A DNA stretch of 64,000 nucleotides from Planctomycetaceae bacterium (GCA_002726205.1 PBSL01000013.1:8096-72095); one strand, 5' to 3'. Positions 36,786 to 45,668 are shown, numbered from the stretch's first letter. Notes: generated from the letters alone by a model not told the origin. Numbers and translations: made by a program.

Positions 36786-38171
36786 TCAACCCTCTCGTTG
36801 AATCTGTTCGAGGTTTTCGCGAAGCAGGTTGCCGTAGTCGTATTTGCCCGGGCAGACGTAGGTGCAAAGGGCCAGGTCTTCCTCGCCCAATTCCAAGCAG
36901 CCAAGTTCCTTGGCCCGTTCCGTATCGCCGACGATCAGTGCTCGCAGCAGGTGCGTGGCCAACAAGTCAAGAGGCATCACTCGTTCATAGCTGCCAATAG
37001 GAATCATCGCACGCGAGCTGCCTTCCAACGCCGTGGTGAACTTGTACCGATCAACCCGGGGGGAACGTCCCAGCCACTGTTCCAGTGTGTGCAATGCCGA
37101 TCCGAGGAAAGCTCGCGTCACCGAGAACTTATCGCCCCCGGGGCGTTGCCATCCCAGAAGCACTCGTTCCCTGCCCTCGTGTAACAAGGACACCTGCTGG
37201 TGCCGTCGCCCCAGGTAGCCCAGGGCGCCGGTCGCATGACGTCCCGAAAGCACGGAACCGGAAATCACACGATGTTCCCTGTCGTCGGCCTCGCCTACCA
37301 GGAGCTCTTCCAGCGAAGCCCCCCAGCGGGTTTTCACCAAACGCGGTCTCAGCGCTGCCGGACCAGCCAAGGAAACGACACGATCGCTGGTCAATCCACC
37401 GGTCACGAACAATCGGCCAATCGCAACCACATCCTGATAACCGATATGCCAGGCCACCCGCGATTCATCGACTGGTTCGAGAAAATGCATGTGTGTGCCG
37501 GGAAGGCCGGCAGGATGCGGTCCCGAAAACACTTGATGCGTGAACCCCGGAAGATCCGTCCCTGGAATCGAGCCTGTCGGACCCGTGACAAGATGCCGAG
37601 GCCCGTCAACAAGCTGAACCAGGACACGAAGTCCCTGCACGAAGGCCTCTTCGCATGAAGCGAGCACGACCGACGGATCCGCCGCGAGTGGATTGGTATC
37701 GATGGCGGTCACAAACAGCGATGCCGGGACGCTGTCGATGGCTGGAACGACGCCGAAGGGCCGCTGTCGGAAGGCCGGCCACAACCCCGAATCCACCAGC
37801 GTCTCGCGAATCTGCTGAGATCCAAGAGACTCAAGTTCCGATTCCGGGACTGACGGGAACTCTACAGCACGGTCGTCGTTCGCATCAAAACACTCGATCA
37901 CCAACGATTGAAAGACGCGTTTTTCGCCCCGGTTGATCGCGATCACGGTGCCGGATGCAGGGGCAGTCAGAACAACGCCGGGGTTCCTGCGATCGGTGAA
38001 CAGGCGGCCTCCACGCCGGACCACATCACCAACGGCGACTTCCATGGACGGTTTCAGGCCGACATAATCATCACCGACAACGGCGAGTCGACTCGTAACC
38101 GGACCGGTCGTGATCTCCTGCACGGGGGCACCCGGGACCGGCAGGTCGAGCCCCTGCTTGATCGGTATCAT
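36786..38171 (-). CDS. nqrA: Na+-translocating NADH:quinone reductase subunit A
   Basis: 461 residues, standard length, soluble. It opens 'I-K-Q-G-L-D-L-P-V-P-G-A-P' as in all NqrA proteins. Family marks include 'V-G-D-V-V-R-R-G-G-R-L-F-T-D-R', 'P-G-V-V-L-T-A-P-A-S-G-T-V', 'L-R-P-R-L-V-K-T-R-W-G-A', and a C-terminal 'L-C-T-Y-V-C-P-G-K-Y-D-Y-G' motif. NqrA is the cytoplasmic subunit on NqrB implicated in ubiquinone binding. It is the first gene of an operon that continues through nqrF, apbE, lhgO and ldh, all on the minus strand with gaps under 40 bp. Confidence 0.96.
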   Translation of the reverse strand: MIPIKQGLDLPVPGAPVQEITTGPVTSRLAVVGDDYVGLKPSMEVAVGDVVRRGGRLFTDRRNPGVVLTAPASGTVIAINRGEKRVFQSLVIECFDANDDRAVEFPSVPESELESLGSQQIRETLVDSGLWPAFRQRPFGVVPAIDSVPASLFVTAIDTNPLAADPSVVLASCEEAFVQGLRVLVQLVDGPRHLVTGPTGSIPGTDLPGFTHQVFSGPHPAGLPGTHMHFLEPVDESRVAWHIGYQDVVAIGRLFVTGGLTSDRVVSLAGPAALRPRLVKTRWGASLEELLVGEADDREHRVISGSVLSGRHATGALGYLGRRHQQVSLLHEGRERVLLGWQRPGGDKFSVTRAFLGSALHTLEQWLGRSPRVDRYKFTTALEGSSRAMIPIGSYERVMPLDLLATHLLRALIVGDTERAKELGCLELGEEDLALCTYVCPGKYDYGNLLRENLEQIQREG

Positions 38172-38467
38172 CCCGCCAACAGTCCCTTATCAGCCGGATG
38201 ACACATTTCGGCCATTCCCGGCGAATGCCACGTCAAAACCCCATAAATCAGGCGGCATCTTACACCTCTTCCGCATAAATGACAGGCCAGCGACTGGGCA
38301 TTCGCCGCTTTATGGGAGGAAAAACAGAGCCGGAGTTCAAGCGAATACATCTTGAAACGCTTCTGGGGACCCGCGATAATCGACAGCTTGTGATGCAGTT
38401 ATTCCTGTCAGATTTCTTCGCGGTCTCGGTATCGTCCCGCGACAGTCGCCGTTCTGGAGTCCAGAAG
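38172..38467. promoter_or_regulatory. Divergent intergenic region between nqrA and the prepilin gene
   Basis: 296 bp with no credible gene; it must hold the promoters of the minus-strand nqr operon and the plus-strand prepilin gene. It contains two direct copies of C-A-T-A-A-A-T (38242-38248 and 38274-38280), 32 bp apart, and a third related inverted copy (C-T-T-T-A-T-G-G) near 38309-38316. No clear sigma-70 boxes or riboswitch could be identified by eye. A ribosome-binding-like G-G-A-G lies just ahead of the ATG at 38468. Confidence 0.4.
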
Positions 38468-39442
38468 ATGAAATATTCTCAGCGGGCGCGCGCTCAAACG
38501 AGACGGGCGTTCACTCTTATCGAATTACTCGTCGTGATCGCGATTATCGCGATCCTGATCGCATTGCTGCTACCCGCCGTTCAGCAGGCTCGCGAAGCTG
38601 CCAGACGAACAAGTTGCAAGAATCGACTGAAACAGATCAGCCTTGCCGCGCAGAATTTTCATGACCAGATGAACACGCTTCCACCGGGCTACCTGGGTCC
38701 GATGCCGGTTGGATCCCGCAACACGAATTCCAACATCAGCACTTTCCAACAGATCGGCGTCCTCGTCTTCCTGCTGCCGCACATGGAACAGGTCGAACTA
38801 CAACGGCAGGTCAAGGTACTCAAGGTGCTCGACCGGATCGGTCCCGCCTGGTGGCGAGACTCGATCAGTTGGAACACCGCTCATTACAAGATCGGCAATT
38901 TCATATGCCCCTCGGCACGCCCCTATGGCAACGAAAGGGGAACTGCTGCCACCACAAACACCTTCGGCCCGACATCCGGCGGTTCCGGAACACTCGAATT
39001 GTGGTATTTCCCCAATCCGGGTGGCCAGAACCTCGGCCGAACCAACTATGTGGGGGTCTCGGGTGTCCTCGGACATGTACCCGTCGGAAACGGCTGGTAC
39101 AAATTTCACGGCCCGCTTGGCAATCGCACCAAGATCAAGATCAGTGAAATTTCCGATGGTTCCAGTTACACGTTCCTGTTTGGTGAACACACCGGTGGAA
39201 TTCACGTCATCAGCGACCGCGATCATCACCTGTATGCCCACTCCTGGATGGGGTCCGGCTGCATGCCGACCGCCTGGGGCCTTGAAGGCAAGGAATGGTA
39301 CCGCTTCAGCAGCGAGCACGTCGACATTGTGCAGTTTGCCATGGCAGACGGATCGGTCCAGACCGTCAACGTCAACATGGACCTCGGCAAGTATCGCAAC
39401 CACGCTGGTATGGAAGAACGCAACGCGACCGAAGGCCTGTAA
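38468..39442 (+). CDS. DUF1559 prepilin-like (type II pseudopilin) protein
   Basis: 324 residues from the ATG at 38468, which puts the prepilin signal at the N-terminus: '[20 protein letters not shown]' with cleavage before the Phe and Glu at position +5, followed by '[14 protein letters not shown]' and 'C-K-N-R-L-K-Q-I'. Residues about 75-310 are the DUF1559 domain ('[10 protein letters not shown]', a late '[10 protein letters not shown]' and the terminal 'F-A-M-A-D-G-S-V'). The N-terminal motif should be processed by a PilD-type peptidase. These proteins exist in dozens of copies per planctomycete genome and are probably extracellular. The small lipoprotein gene follows by 62 bp. Confidence 0.95.
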   Translation: MKYSQRARAQTRRAFTLIELLVVIAIIAILIALLLPAVQQAREAARRTSCKNRLKQISLAAQNFHDQMNTLPPGYLGPMPVGSRNTNSNISTFQQIGVLVFLLPHMEQVELQRQVKVLKVLDRIGPAWWRDSISWNTAHYKIGNFICPSARPYGNERGTAATTNTFGPTSGGSGTLELWYFPNPGGQNLGRTNYVGVSGVLGHVPVGNGWYKFHGPLGNRTKIKISEISDGSSYTFLFGEHTGGIHVISDRDHHLYAHSWMGSGCMPTAWGLEGKEWYRFSSEHVDIVQFAMADGSVQTVNVNMDLGKYRNHAGMEERNATEGL

Positions 39443-39504
39443 CACGGGACGCGGAGACGATCCCGTTCATGCATCCGCCGTACGTTTCCTCAATCGAGTG
39501 ACCA

Positions 39505-39708
39505 ATGAAGTTTCTTACGACCGCCGCTTTTTTCGCTTCGCTGTTGTTGCCGATTTCCGGCTGTGGAGGTCCTGGTGTGGGCGTCGAGGCGCCGACCGAG
39601 GTGCCGGCACCGGCATCCGCCGACCCCTTCAAGGACGACAAGGGTGGCAGTGCCGCCGAAGAAGCTCCGCCTCTGAACGCCGCGGACATCAACAAGAAGT
39701 CGACGTAA
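39505..39708 (+). CDS. Small lipoprotein downstream of the prepilin gene
   Basis: 67 residues. Signal sequence 'T-T-A-A-F-F-A-S-L-L-L-P-I-S-G-C' with the lipidated Cys at residue 20, then a low-complexity Gly/Pro/Ala/Glu-rich acidic mature part of 47 residues. Small lipoproteins of this kind routinely follow DUF1559 genes in Planctomycetes, so the pair is probably one unit. No domain is recognisable. Confidence 0.75.
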   Translation: MKFLTTAAFFASLLLPISGCGGPGVGVEAPTEVPAPASADPFKDDKGGSAAEEAPPLNAADINKKST

Positions 39709-39740
39709 ATCCGGCGACGCGGGTGACCTGTCGGCGACGC

Positions 39741-41195
39741 CTACCGTTTGTCTCGCCGCGGCAGCATGTGAATCGCTCGGCCCCGCGCATGCTCGGCAGC
39801 TTCGGAGATCGTCTCCGAGAGTGTCGGGTGCGGATGAATCGCTTTGCCCAGCATCTCGACGGTCATTTTCTGCTCAACCGCGAGCACACCCTCGGCGATC
39901 AGTTCGCCTGCCCCGACGCCAACCAGACCAACCCCGAGGATCTGTCCCGTCGACGGATCAAACACCAACTTGGAGAGGCCGTCCGGGCGACCCAGCGACT
40001 GTGCCCGCCCCGATGCCGACCAGGGCATCCGGGCAACCGACACCTGACGACTCTCGCCTTTGGCTGACTCTTCGGTCAAACCACACCAGGCCAATTCCGG
40101 ATCGGTAAAGATCACTGCCGGTATGACCGGATCCGATGCGATCGAGGTCCCGGCAACTGTGTCGCTGCCCTGAGAACGTGTCAGTGTCTCGACGACTCCT
40201 CTGGCGTCATCGCTTGCCTTGTGGGCCAGCATCGGGCCGTCACAAACATCTCCAACGGCGAGGATGTGAGAGACACTGGTGCGTCCGTGCTCGTCGACGA
40301 CGATTTGACCTCCCGGACGAAGTTCGACACCGCACTCCTGCAAACCGAGAGCCGCGGTGTTCGGTCGGCGGCCGACGGCCACAAGCACCCGGTCAAATCG
40401 CTCGCAGTCACGTTCTCCCGATCCGGAAACGAGGGTGGCCTCGATCCCTTCCGGCCGCGATTCCAGGGAGTCAACCGACGTTTGTGTTCGAATCGACTCG
40501 AACTGTTCGTCCAGGGCTCGGGACAACGGACGCACCAGGTCACGATCGGCACCGGGCAGAAGGCCTGACTCCATTTCCACCACGCTGATCCGCGATCCCA
40601 AGGCCGCATAGACGGAACCAAGTTCCAGCCCGATGTAACCACCCCCAACGACCAGCAGTTTGCCGGGTATCTCGGTCAACTCCAGCGCGTCACTCGAATC
40701 CATCACCCGTTCATCGTCGATCGTCAACGTGGCCGGGCGGACGGGGATCGAACCTGTAGCCACGACCAACTGCTCAAATTCCAGCTGCCCGGTCTCTCCA
40801 GCCGGTCCGGCCAGGGCCAGGGAATTCTGATCGGAAAGCGTCCCTCGCGCGACAACGATCTTGATCTTCCTCGCTGTCGCCAACCCGCTCACACCGCCTC
40901 CCAGCCCTGCGATCAGCTCATCCTTCCAGGCGCGAAGCCGGTCGAGGTCGATCCGGGGAGACCCGAACTCCACCCCGCAATCGGCCAGTGCCGCGGCCTC
41001 GCGAACACCACGAGCGACGTGCAGCAGCGCCTTGGAGGGTATGCAACCGTGTCGCAGGCACGTGCCACCCGGGACGTGCCCGTCATCAACGAGGGTCACG
41101 TCGAATCCGGCGTCGGCGGCGGCAAAGGCGGTTGGATAGCCACCCGGGCCGGCACCAAGCACGACCAGTGGTGCGTGTTGGACGCCCCAGGACAT
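39741..41195 (-). CDS. lpdA: Dihydrolipoyl dehydrogenase (E3)
   Basis: 484 residues from the ATG at 41195, which has a G-A-G-G-G-G box about 6 bp ahead; an in-frame ATG at 41228 would add 11 residues. FAD motif 'V-L-G-A-G-P-G-G-Y' at about 11-19, redox-active disulfide 'G-G-T-C-L-R-H-G-C-I-P-S-K' at about 41-53, NAD motif 'V-G-G-G-Y-I-G-L-E-L-G' near 180, and the C-terminal active-site 'H-P-H-P-T-L-S-E' with the His-x4-Glu pair. It oxidises dihydrolipoamide with NAD+. It follows the oxidoreductase beta gene by 54 bp (21 bp from the alternative ATG) and no lipoylated E2 is nearby, so pairing with a ferredoxin-type oxidoreductase is unusual. Confidence 0.92.
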   Translation of the reverse strand: MSWGVQHAPLVVLGAGPGGYPTAFAAADAGFDVTLVDDGHVPGGTCLRHGCIPSKALLHVARGVREAAALADCGVEFGSPRIDLDRLRAWKDELIAGLGGGVSGLATARKIKIVVARGTLSDQNSLALAGPAGETGQLEFEQLVVATGSIPVRPATLTIDDERVMDSSDALELTEIPGKLLVVGGGYIGLELGSVYAALGSRISVVEMESGLLPGADRDLVRPLSRALDEQFESIRTQTSVDSLESRPEGIEATLVSGSGERDCERFDRVLVAVGRRPNTAALGLQECGVELRPGGQIVVDEHGRTSVSHILAVGDVCDGPMLAHKASDDARGVVETLTRSQGSDTVAGTSIASDPVIPAVIFTDPELAWCGLTEESAKGESRQVSVARMPWSASGRAQSLGRPDGLSKLVFDPSTGQILGVGLVGVGAGELIAEGVLAVEQKMTVEMLGKAIHPHPTLSETISEAAEHARGRAIHMLPRRDKR

Positions 41196-41249
41196 CGGTT
41201 TCCCCTCGGCCGACGGGTTTGGCCCCAACGACGGTCAGTTGACCAGTCT

Positions 41250-42896
41250 CTAACGCAGCCCCGCCAGTTCCTGCAACAGGTGCCAGTTTTCTAGCCGATC
41301 GGCCTGGGCCCGCATCAGTGTGTCGGAAGGGTTGCCGTCACGATCAAAATGCTTGGCGAATCGTCCTTCACTGCGGCAGAACTCGATGAAATCGACGGTC
41401 TCACCCGACTTCGGGTGTTTCCACCAGTCCTCTTTCATGGCGGGATTGCCCTGCAGGCTGAGTCTTTCGCGGAGGGTGTCGCCCTGGCCGGGATCGTGGA
41501 CCATCAGGGGAAAGGCCCTGGCGTCGACGGCCATTCGAGCCTGATCGGCGGACATGTTGTCTGCGACACCATGTTCTGGTTGGCAGGTCGTGTAGACGTT
41601 GATCAGCGACGGGCCGTCAAAAGCCAGCGCGCCAAGCACGGACTTGTAGAAGTGGTTCACGTGTGCCGGCGTGGTCTGAGAAACGTACGTGCGAGGGTGC
41701 ATCATGGCGATCTGAGCAATCTCCTTGCGACGTTCCTGTTTTCCGGAAATCTTCTTGCCGTGGAGACTCATCTTCGCGTTCTGCCCGGTGTAGGTGGCCG
41801 TGGAAGCCTGCCCACCGGTGTTCGAGTAGACCTGCGTGTCCAGGACAAGGATATTGATGTTCATCCCCGAAGCCAGCAGTCGTGAGAGTGACTGAAAGCC
41901 GATGTCGAACATCGCCCCGTCTCCACCGATGCACCAGATCGGCTTCTCCGTCCAGCCGATCTGGTCCCAGCGAGCTCGTACACCCATCGCATCCGCCGGG
42001 GCGTTTTCAAACAGCGAGTTGGTCCACGGCACCAGGTAGGGGTTGTAGGGGTACGTCGAAGTGTAGACGGTGTTGCACCCGGTCGCGGCCACGATACCCC
42101 ATTGGTCACCGTGCTTCTCTCCGGTTGCAGCGCACATCATCCGCAAGGCCGTCCCTTCCCCACACCCCGCGCAACTGCCGGCTCCGCCCACGTAGATGTG
42201 GGTCCGTTCCTTGAGCATCATGTCGACCAACACGTTGTCGTTAACGTAGGACTCATCGGTGGGCCCGACCTCCTTGAACATCCGGTGCCCCTTGCGAATC
42301 GTCTGCATCAAGTCCTCGGTCTTCTCGACCATCTTCAAGGCCAGGTCATCACAGACCGTCACGCACTCGGCACAACCCTTGCACTTGCTAGGATCGATGA
42401 TGATCGCCATCCGGCCCCCTTCCTTGTCTTTCTTGCGGGGCTGGTCGTAGTACTTGCGGGTCTTGGACCACTGCTGTTCGAACATGGTCCGGTCCGACTC
42501 ATCATCGATGTCCCCGAGCTTGTTCTCGAGGTTCGACTCGGCCAACACCTTCCCCAGGATGGCCGTGTCAGGGCACTGGGTCACGCAGTCCATGCAACCG
42601 GTGCAGTTTTCGGAAATGTAGACGGGGATTTCCGGCGCCACATAACTAAAATCCCGCAGTGTCGCGGTGCCGGCCGGGATCAGTGAGCGAGCCACCGAGA
42701 GATCAGCCTGGAGACTCTTTTCAGCGCTCCCTTCCTCATAGCCGCGAATGATCCGCTCGTTGAAATCCGCGACGTCCAGTACCGGGAGTTCGATGGGTAC
42801 GTAGTCGGAATCAACGAGCGTTCCGTAGCTATTGTTGTTGAACGGGTCCTGATCGTGGGACGCGTTCATCGACCCGGGTTTTTTGGCAGTAGCCAT
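41250..42896 (-). CDS. Pyruvate:ferredoxin (2-oxoacid:acceptor) oxidoreductase, delta-beta subunit
   Basis: 548 residues. The N-terminal part holds two 4Fe-4S motifs, 'C-T-G-C-M-D-C-V-T-Q-C-P' near residue 97-108 and 'C-K-G-C-A-E-C-V-T-V-C-D' near 171-182. The rest is the TPP-binding beta domain with 'G-S-C-A-G-C-G-E-G-T' near 240, the TPP/Mg2+ motif 'G-D-G-A-M-F-D-I-G' near 323-331 and 'V-Y-S-N-T-G-G-Q-A-S'. This matches the delta and beta parts of the large single-chain PFOR of clostridia, but encoded separately. It follows the alpha-gamma gene by 62 bp. The complex oxidatively decarboxylates pyruvate (or another 2-oxo acid) to acyl-CoA and reduces ferredoxin. Confidence 0.9.
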   Translation of the reverse strand: MATAKKPGSMNASHDQDPFNNNSYGTLVDSDYVPIELPVLDVADFNERIIRGYEEGSAEKSLQADLSVARSLIPAGTATLRDFSYVAPEIPVYISENCTGCMDCVTQCPDTAILGKVLAESNLENKLGDIDDESDRTMFEQQWSKTRKYYDQPRKKDKEGGRMAIIIDPSKCKGCAECVTVCDDLALKMVEKTEDLMQTIRKGHRMFKEVGPTDESYVNDNVLVDMMLKERTHIYVGGAGSCAGCGEGTALRMMCAATGEKHGDQWGIVAATGCNTVYTSTYPYNPYLVPWTNSLFENAPADAMGVRARWDQIGWTEKPIWCIGGDGAMFDIGFQSLSRLLASGMNINILVLDTQVYSNTGGQASTATYTGQNAKMSLHGKKISGKQERRKEIAQIAMMHPRTYVSQTTPAHVNHFYKSVLGALAFDGPSLINVYTTCQPEHGVADNMSADQARMAVDARAFPLMVHDPGQGDTLRERLSLQGNPAMKEDWWKHPKSGETVDFIEFCRSEGRFAKHFDRDGNPSDTLMRAQADRLENWHLLQELAGLR

Positions 42897-42958
42897 TGTT
42901 GCTCCTTGTTTGCAGCCAACTGCAGAGCCGCCTGCCGCATTCGACCTTTGTCGTTGCG

Positions 42959-44956
42959 CTAATCGCTCGCAGACTCACCAAGGATCATCTCCCCGGGAAC
43001 CTGCTGCATTTCACTGTAGCCTCGCTTCACGCAGGTCAGGTTGTCCTGCACGACTTGCTCGCCACGCTTGCCAAAGTATTTTCTCAGGGCTGTCTCGACG
43101 CCCTCGTAAACTTCCTCATCACTCATACCGCTCTCGGTCACGTAGGGAGTCAGTTTCAGGAAGGCTCCCAGCAACACGATACCCTGCATCCGCATCTCCA
43201 GGTCGGCCACCGAGGCCACTTCCCGTGCGATGCTGACCATGTCGGCAAAGTAGACGTTGAGTTCTTTTTCGCGGATCACTGCCTGCTGGTGTTGCGGAAT
43301 GCGCGACCAGACGTCGGCGGGGTCTTCGAAATGGCTCTGCATGAAGACCGCCCCCCCCTGGATCACCCCCTTCAACGGTTGGCTACTGGCCAACGCCGTG
43401 GTGTCATTGAGGACGACCAGGTCAACATATTCGAGTTCACTATGGGTGAAAATGTGCGAGTCGGCCACGGTCAGGTAATACGTCGTCGGCAGCCCCTTCT
43501 TTTCCGATCCGTACTTCGGGTACGCCTGGACGTCCTTGCCGAAGACCTGGCCACCGATTGTGGCGATCACCTTGTTGGAGGTCACCGAGCCGAAACCGCC
43601 AACCGAATGCCCCCGCATCGAAAAGGCCCCGTCGGGACGCAGGTCGGGGTCATCTTTCAACTCCAGGGCGAGGGCATGTTTGATACCCACCACGAAGAAG
43701 TCCTGGCCCTCGCTGATCATGTTCTGGAATATCGCATTGATATCGCCGGGTCTCACGTCACGACTACCCAGCCCGGCAGCTCCGTGATAGATCCTGGGCA
43801 CCTGCTCGACCTGCTCGATCCCTCCCTGTCCAGTCATCGCGTCACAGAAGGCCGCCTTGATCTCCCGCGCCAACGGGTTACCGGTCGTCGACAATGGATC
43901 ATCCATTCGTTCGATCACGGAAAACGCCTTGCAGTGTTTCAGCGCTGCCACCAGTTGGCGAGCCGGAAACGGGCGGTAGCAATACACGTTCAGACACCCG
44001 GCCTTGATGCCCTTCTCGTCACGCAGGTAGTCGATCGTCGTCTGTGCGGTCTCCATGTAGGATCCGAGGCCGACCAGGATGTACTCCGCATCCTCGCAAC
44101 GATACGCGTTGATGAAATCGTAACGACGACCCGTCTTGCGGGCGAATTCCTCGAAAGCGTCCTGCAGGTGGTCTTCGACCTGGTCATAAAACCATCGCTG
44201 GGCAATCTTGCCCTTCATGTACGAATCCTGGTTCTGGACGACGCCGGACATGACCGGGTTGGTCGGATCCATGAGGTTGAGCAGTCGCTCTTCGGGCTTG
44301 CCAACGTACTCCTTCATCAGTTCCGGCTCACAAAGCAACACAGTCTCGACGGTATGTGTCGTCAGAAACCCGTCCTGGATGTTCATGAACGGCACTTCCG
44401 ATGACTCGGCGGCTCTCCGGGAAATCAGGCACAGGTCTCCGGCTTCCTGGGCATTGCGGGCGAACAACATTCCCCAGCCGCAATCCGCCACCGCCATCAC
44501 GTCATCGTGTCCGGCGTGCACGTTGAGGCTGTGACTGGTCAACGCCCGGGCTCCGATATTGAACACCACCGGCAACCGTTTGCCCGAGATCGTGTACAAC
44601 ACCTCCTTCATCAGCACCAGGCCCTGCCCCGAGGTGAAGTTCGTCGCACGGCCTCCCGAGAGGGCGAACCCCTCGCAGATGGTCGCTGAAGAATGCTCGC
44701 TCTCGGGCTCGATAAAAACCAGCTGGTCTCCCCAGAGATTGGGAATGCCATTCTGAACCGCCGCGTTGAACCCACTGCCCATTGTCGTGGAACTGGTGAT
44801 CGGAAACGCACCCGATCCCTGGCAGATCCGCGTCTCAACCCAGACAACCGCCTCGGCCCCGTCACAGGTCACGGGGATTCCGGGATACTCGAATTTCGCT
44901 TCGCGAGACTGCGTAGACGGTGTTTTCGTTGTCCCGTCAAGTGTTCCAGTTGCCAT
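42959..44956 (-). CDS. Pyruvate:ferredoxin (2-oxoacid:acceptor) oxidoreductase, alpha-gamma subunit
   Basis: 665 residues from the ATG at 44956 (M-A-T-G-T-L-D-G-T); the open frame upstream to 45628 is antisense to two small plus-strand genes. The first 430 residues are the alpha (PorA-like) domain: 'A-V-V-W-V-E-T-R-I-C-Q-G-S-G-A-F-P-I-T' near 36-55 and 'S-E-H-S-S-A-T-I-C-E-G' near 88. The last 200 or so are the gamma domain ('G-H-S-V-G-G-F-G-S-V-T-S-N-K' near 465). Domain order is alpha then gamma, the reverse of single-chain clostridial PFOR (gamma-alpha-delta-beta). The acyl substrate cannot be fixed from sequence; pyruvate is most likely given the overall match. Confidence 0.88.
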   Translation of the reverse strand: MATGTLDGTTKTPSTQSREAKFEYPGIPVTCDGAEAVVWVETRICQGSGAFPITSSTTMGSGFNAAVQNGIPNLWGDQLVFIEPESEHSSATICEGFALSGGRATNFTSGQGLVLMKEVLYTISGKRLPVVFNIGARALTSHSLNVHAGHDDVMAVADCGWGMLFARNAQEAGDLCLISRRAAESSEVPFMNIQDGFLTTHTVETVLLCEPELMKEYVGKPEERLLNLMDPTNPVMSGVVQNQDSYMKGKIAQRWFYDQVEDHLQDAFEEFARKTGRRYDFINAYRCEDAEYILVGLGSYMETAQTTIDYLRDEKGIKAGCLNVYCYRPFPARQLVAALKHCKAFSVIERMDDPLSTTGNPLAREIKAAFCDAMTGQGGIEQVEQVPRIYHGAAGLGSRDVRPGDINAIFQNMISEGQDFFVVGIKHALALELKDDPDLRPDGAFSMRGHSVGGFGSVTSNKVIATIGGQVFGKDVQAYPKYGSEKKGLPTTYYLTVADSHIFTHSELEYVDLVVLNDTTALASSQPLKGVIQGGAVFMQSHFEDPADVWSRIPQHQQAVIREKELNVYFADMVSIAREVASVADLEMRMQGIVLLGAFLKLTPYVTESGMSDEEVYEGVETALRKYFGKRGEQVVQDNLTCVKRGYSEMQQVPGEMILGESASD

Positions 44957-45181
44957 CAGGGTAGACCCTCTCCGCCCGGTTCTTTGCCACTGCCCCAGGG
45001 GGTTGCCCCTCCTCCACCTCCGAGGAAAGGCCATTATGGCAGGTCGGTCAATGACGGGCAATCCCGGTCCGACTGCGCTGGTTGGGGATAAGATTCGCTC
45101 TTGCTCGCTCGGCCGATCCCGTGCACAATCGCCCACCAGAAGCATTTCGCAGCGGCCGTGGGTGACAATGGGACAGAGTTT

Positions 45182-45436
45182 GTGGCACCGCGTGTATCGA
45201 CCGTCGATGTGCTGTTGGCCGAGTACGAGCTGACCATAGAAGATCTCGCCGAGCGTGCCGGACTGCAGGTGGACCGCGCGACGGCGATCGTCATGGGCCG
45301 ATGGACGCCCGCGCCCGCCGAACGCCGTTGTATCGCCGAGGCGTTCGGTGTCGAAATCGAAGCGGTCAGCTGGGGTCACACGATGGATCCCCGCAATGTC
45401 CGTTATCGTCAGTTCGGGATGCGAGAGGACTTTTAG
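45182..45436 (+). CDS. Mini HTH (XRE-like) protein, first of a tandem pair
   Basis: 84 residues if translation begins at the GTG at 45182. I chose it because the product then aligns end to end with the neighbouring protein; TTG 45101 or GTG 45158 are also possible. The sequence resembles a lambda-repressor-like HTH: 'L-T-I-E-D-L-A-E-R-A-G-L' then 'G-R-W-T-P-A-P-A-E-R-R-C-I-A-E-A-F-G-V' and 'S-W-G-H'. It shares the G-R-W-T-P-x-P-x-E-R...G-V-x-x-E-x-x-S-W-G-H core with the next gene, so the two are paralogues from a tandem duplication. They are divergent from the PFOR operon and only one base apart. A DNA-binding regulator is the natural guess, not demonstrated. Confidence 0.65.
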   Translation: MAPRVSTVDVLLAEYELTIEDLAERAGLQVDRATAIVMGRWTPAPAERRCIAEAFGVEIEAVSWGHTMDPRNVRYRQFGMREDF

Positions 45437-45437
45437 G

Positions 45438-45668
45438 ATGGCCTTGAGTGTCTCGGAACTGTGTGAACAACAGCAACTCAGCGTCGAACAACTTACCGAA
45501 CGGTCCGGACTGGACCCGCAGCGGGTCCTGTCGATCATGCTGGGACGCTGGACCCCTTCCCCAGGGGAGCGGCAGAAAATCGCCGCGTCATTGGGAGTCG
45601 ATCTCGAGGAGATCTCCTGGGGGCACAAGACGCCGATCCAGCATATTTACGGGCACGGTCCGGGGTAG
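45438..45668 (+). CDS. Mini HTH (XRE-like) protein, second of a tandem pair
   Basis: 76 residues from the ATG at 45438, one base after the stop of its paralogue, with A-G-A-G-G-A about 10 bp ahead. Core motif 'L-S-V-E-Q-L-T-E-R-S-G-L-D-P-Q-R-V' followed by 'G-R-W-T-P-S-P-G-E-R-Q-K-I-A-A-S-L-G-V' and 'S-W-G-H-K-T-P'. The pattern is that of a helix-turn-helix of the XRE type but without extra domains. It ends with a His/Gly-rich tail. Frame and start are firmer here than for the first copy. Confidence 0.72.
   Translation: MALSVSELCEQQQLSVEQLTERSGLDPQRVLSIMLGRWTPSPGERQKIAASLGVDLEEISWGHKTPIQHIYGHGPG

Noticed and set aside
35163-37184. 673-codon open frame on the plus strand across the nqr region
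   Set aside because: Antisense to nqrC, nqrB and nqrA, which are certain. The product is low-complexity, rich in Arg/Gln/Asp/His and has no family features: a codon-bias shadow.
42896-44404. 502-codon plus-strand frame opposite the oxidoreductase alpha-gamma gene
   Set aside because: Opposite a well-supported gene with clear motifs. The product is Arg/His/Val-rich and shows no domain.
44957-45628. Upstream in-frame extension of the PFOR alpha-gamma gene
   Set aside because: The extension is antisense to the two HTH genes, has no similarity to the family, and the ATG at 44956 begins where related proteins begin.
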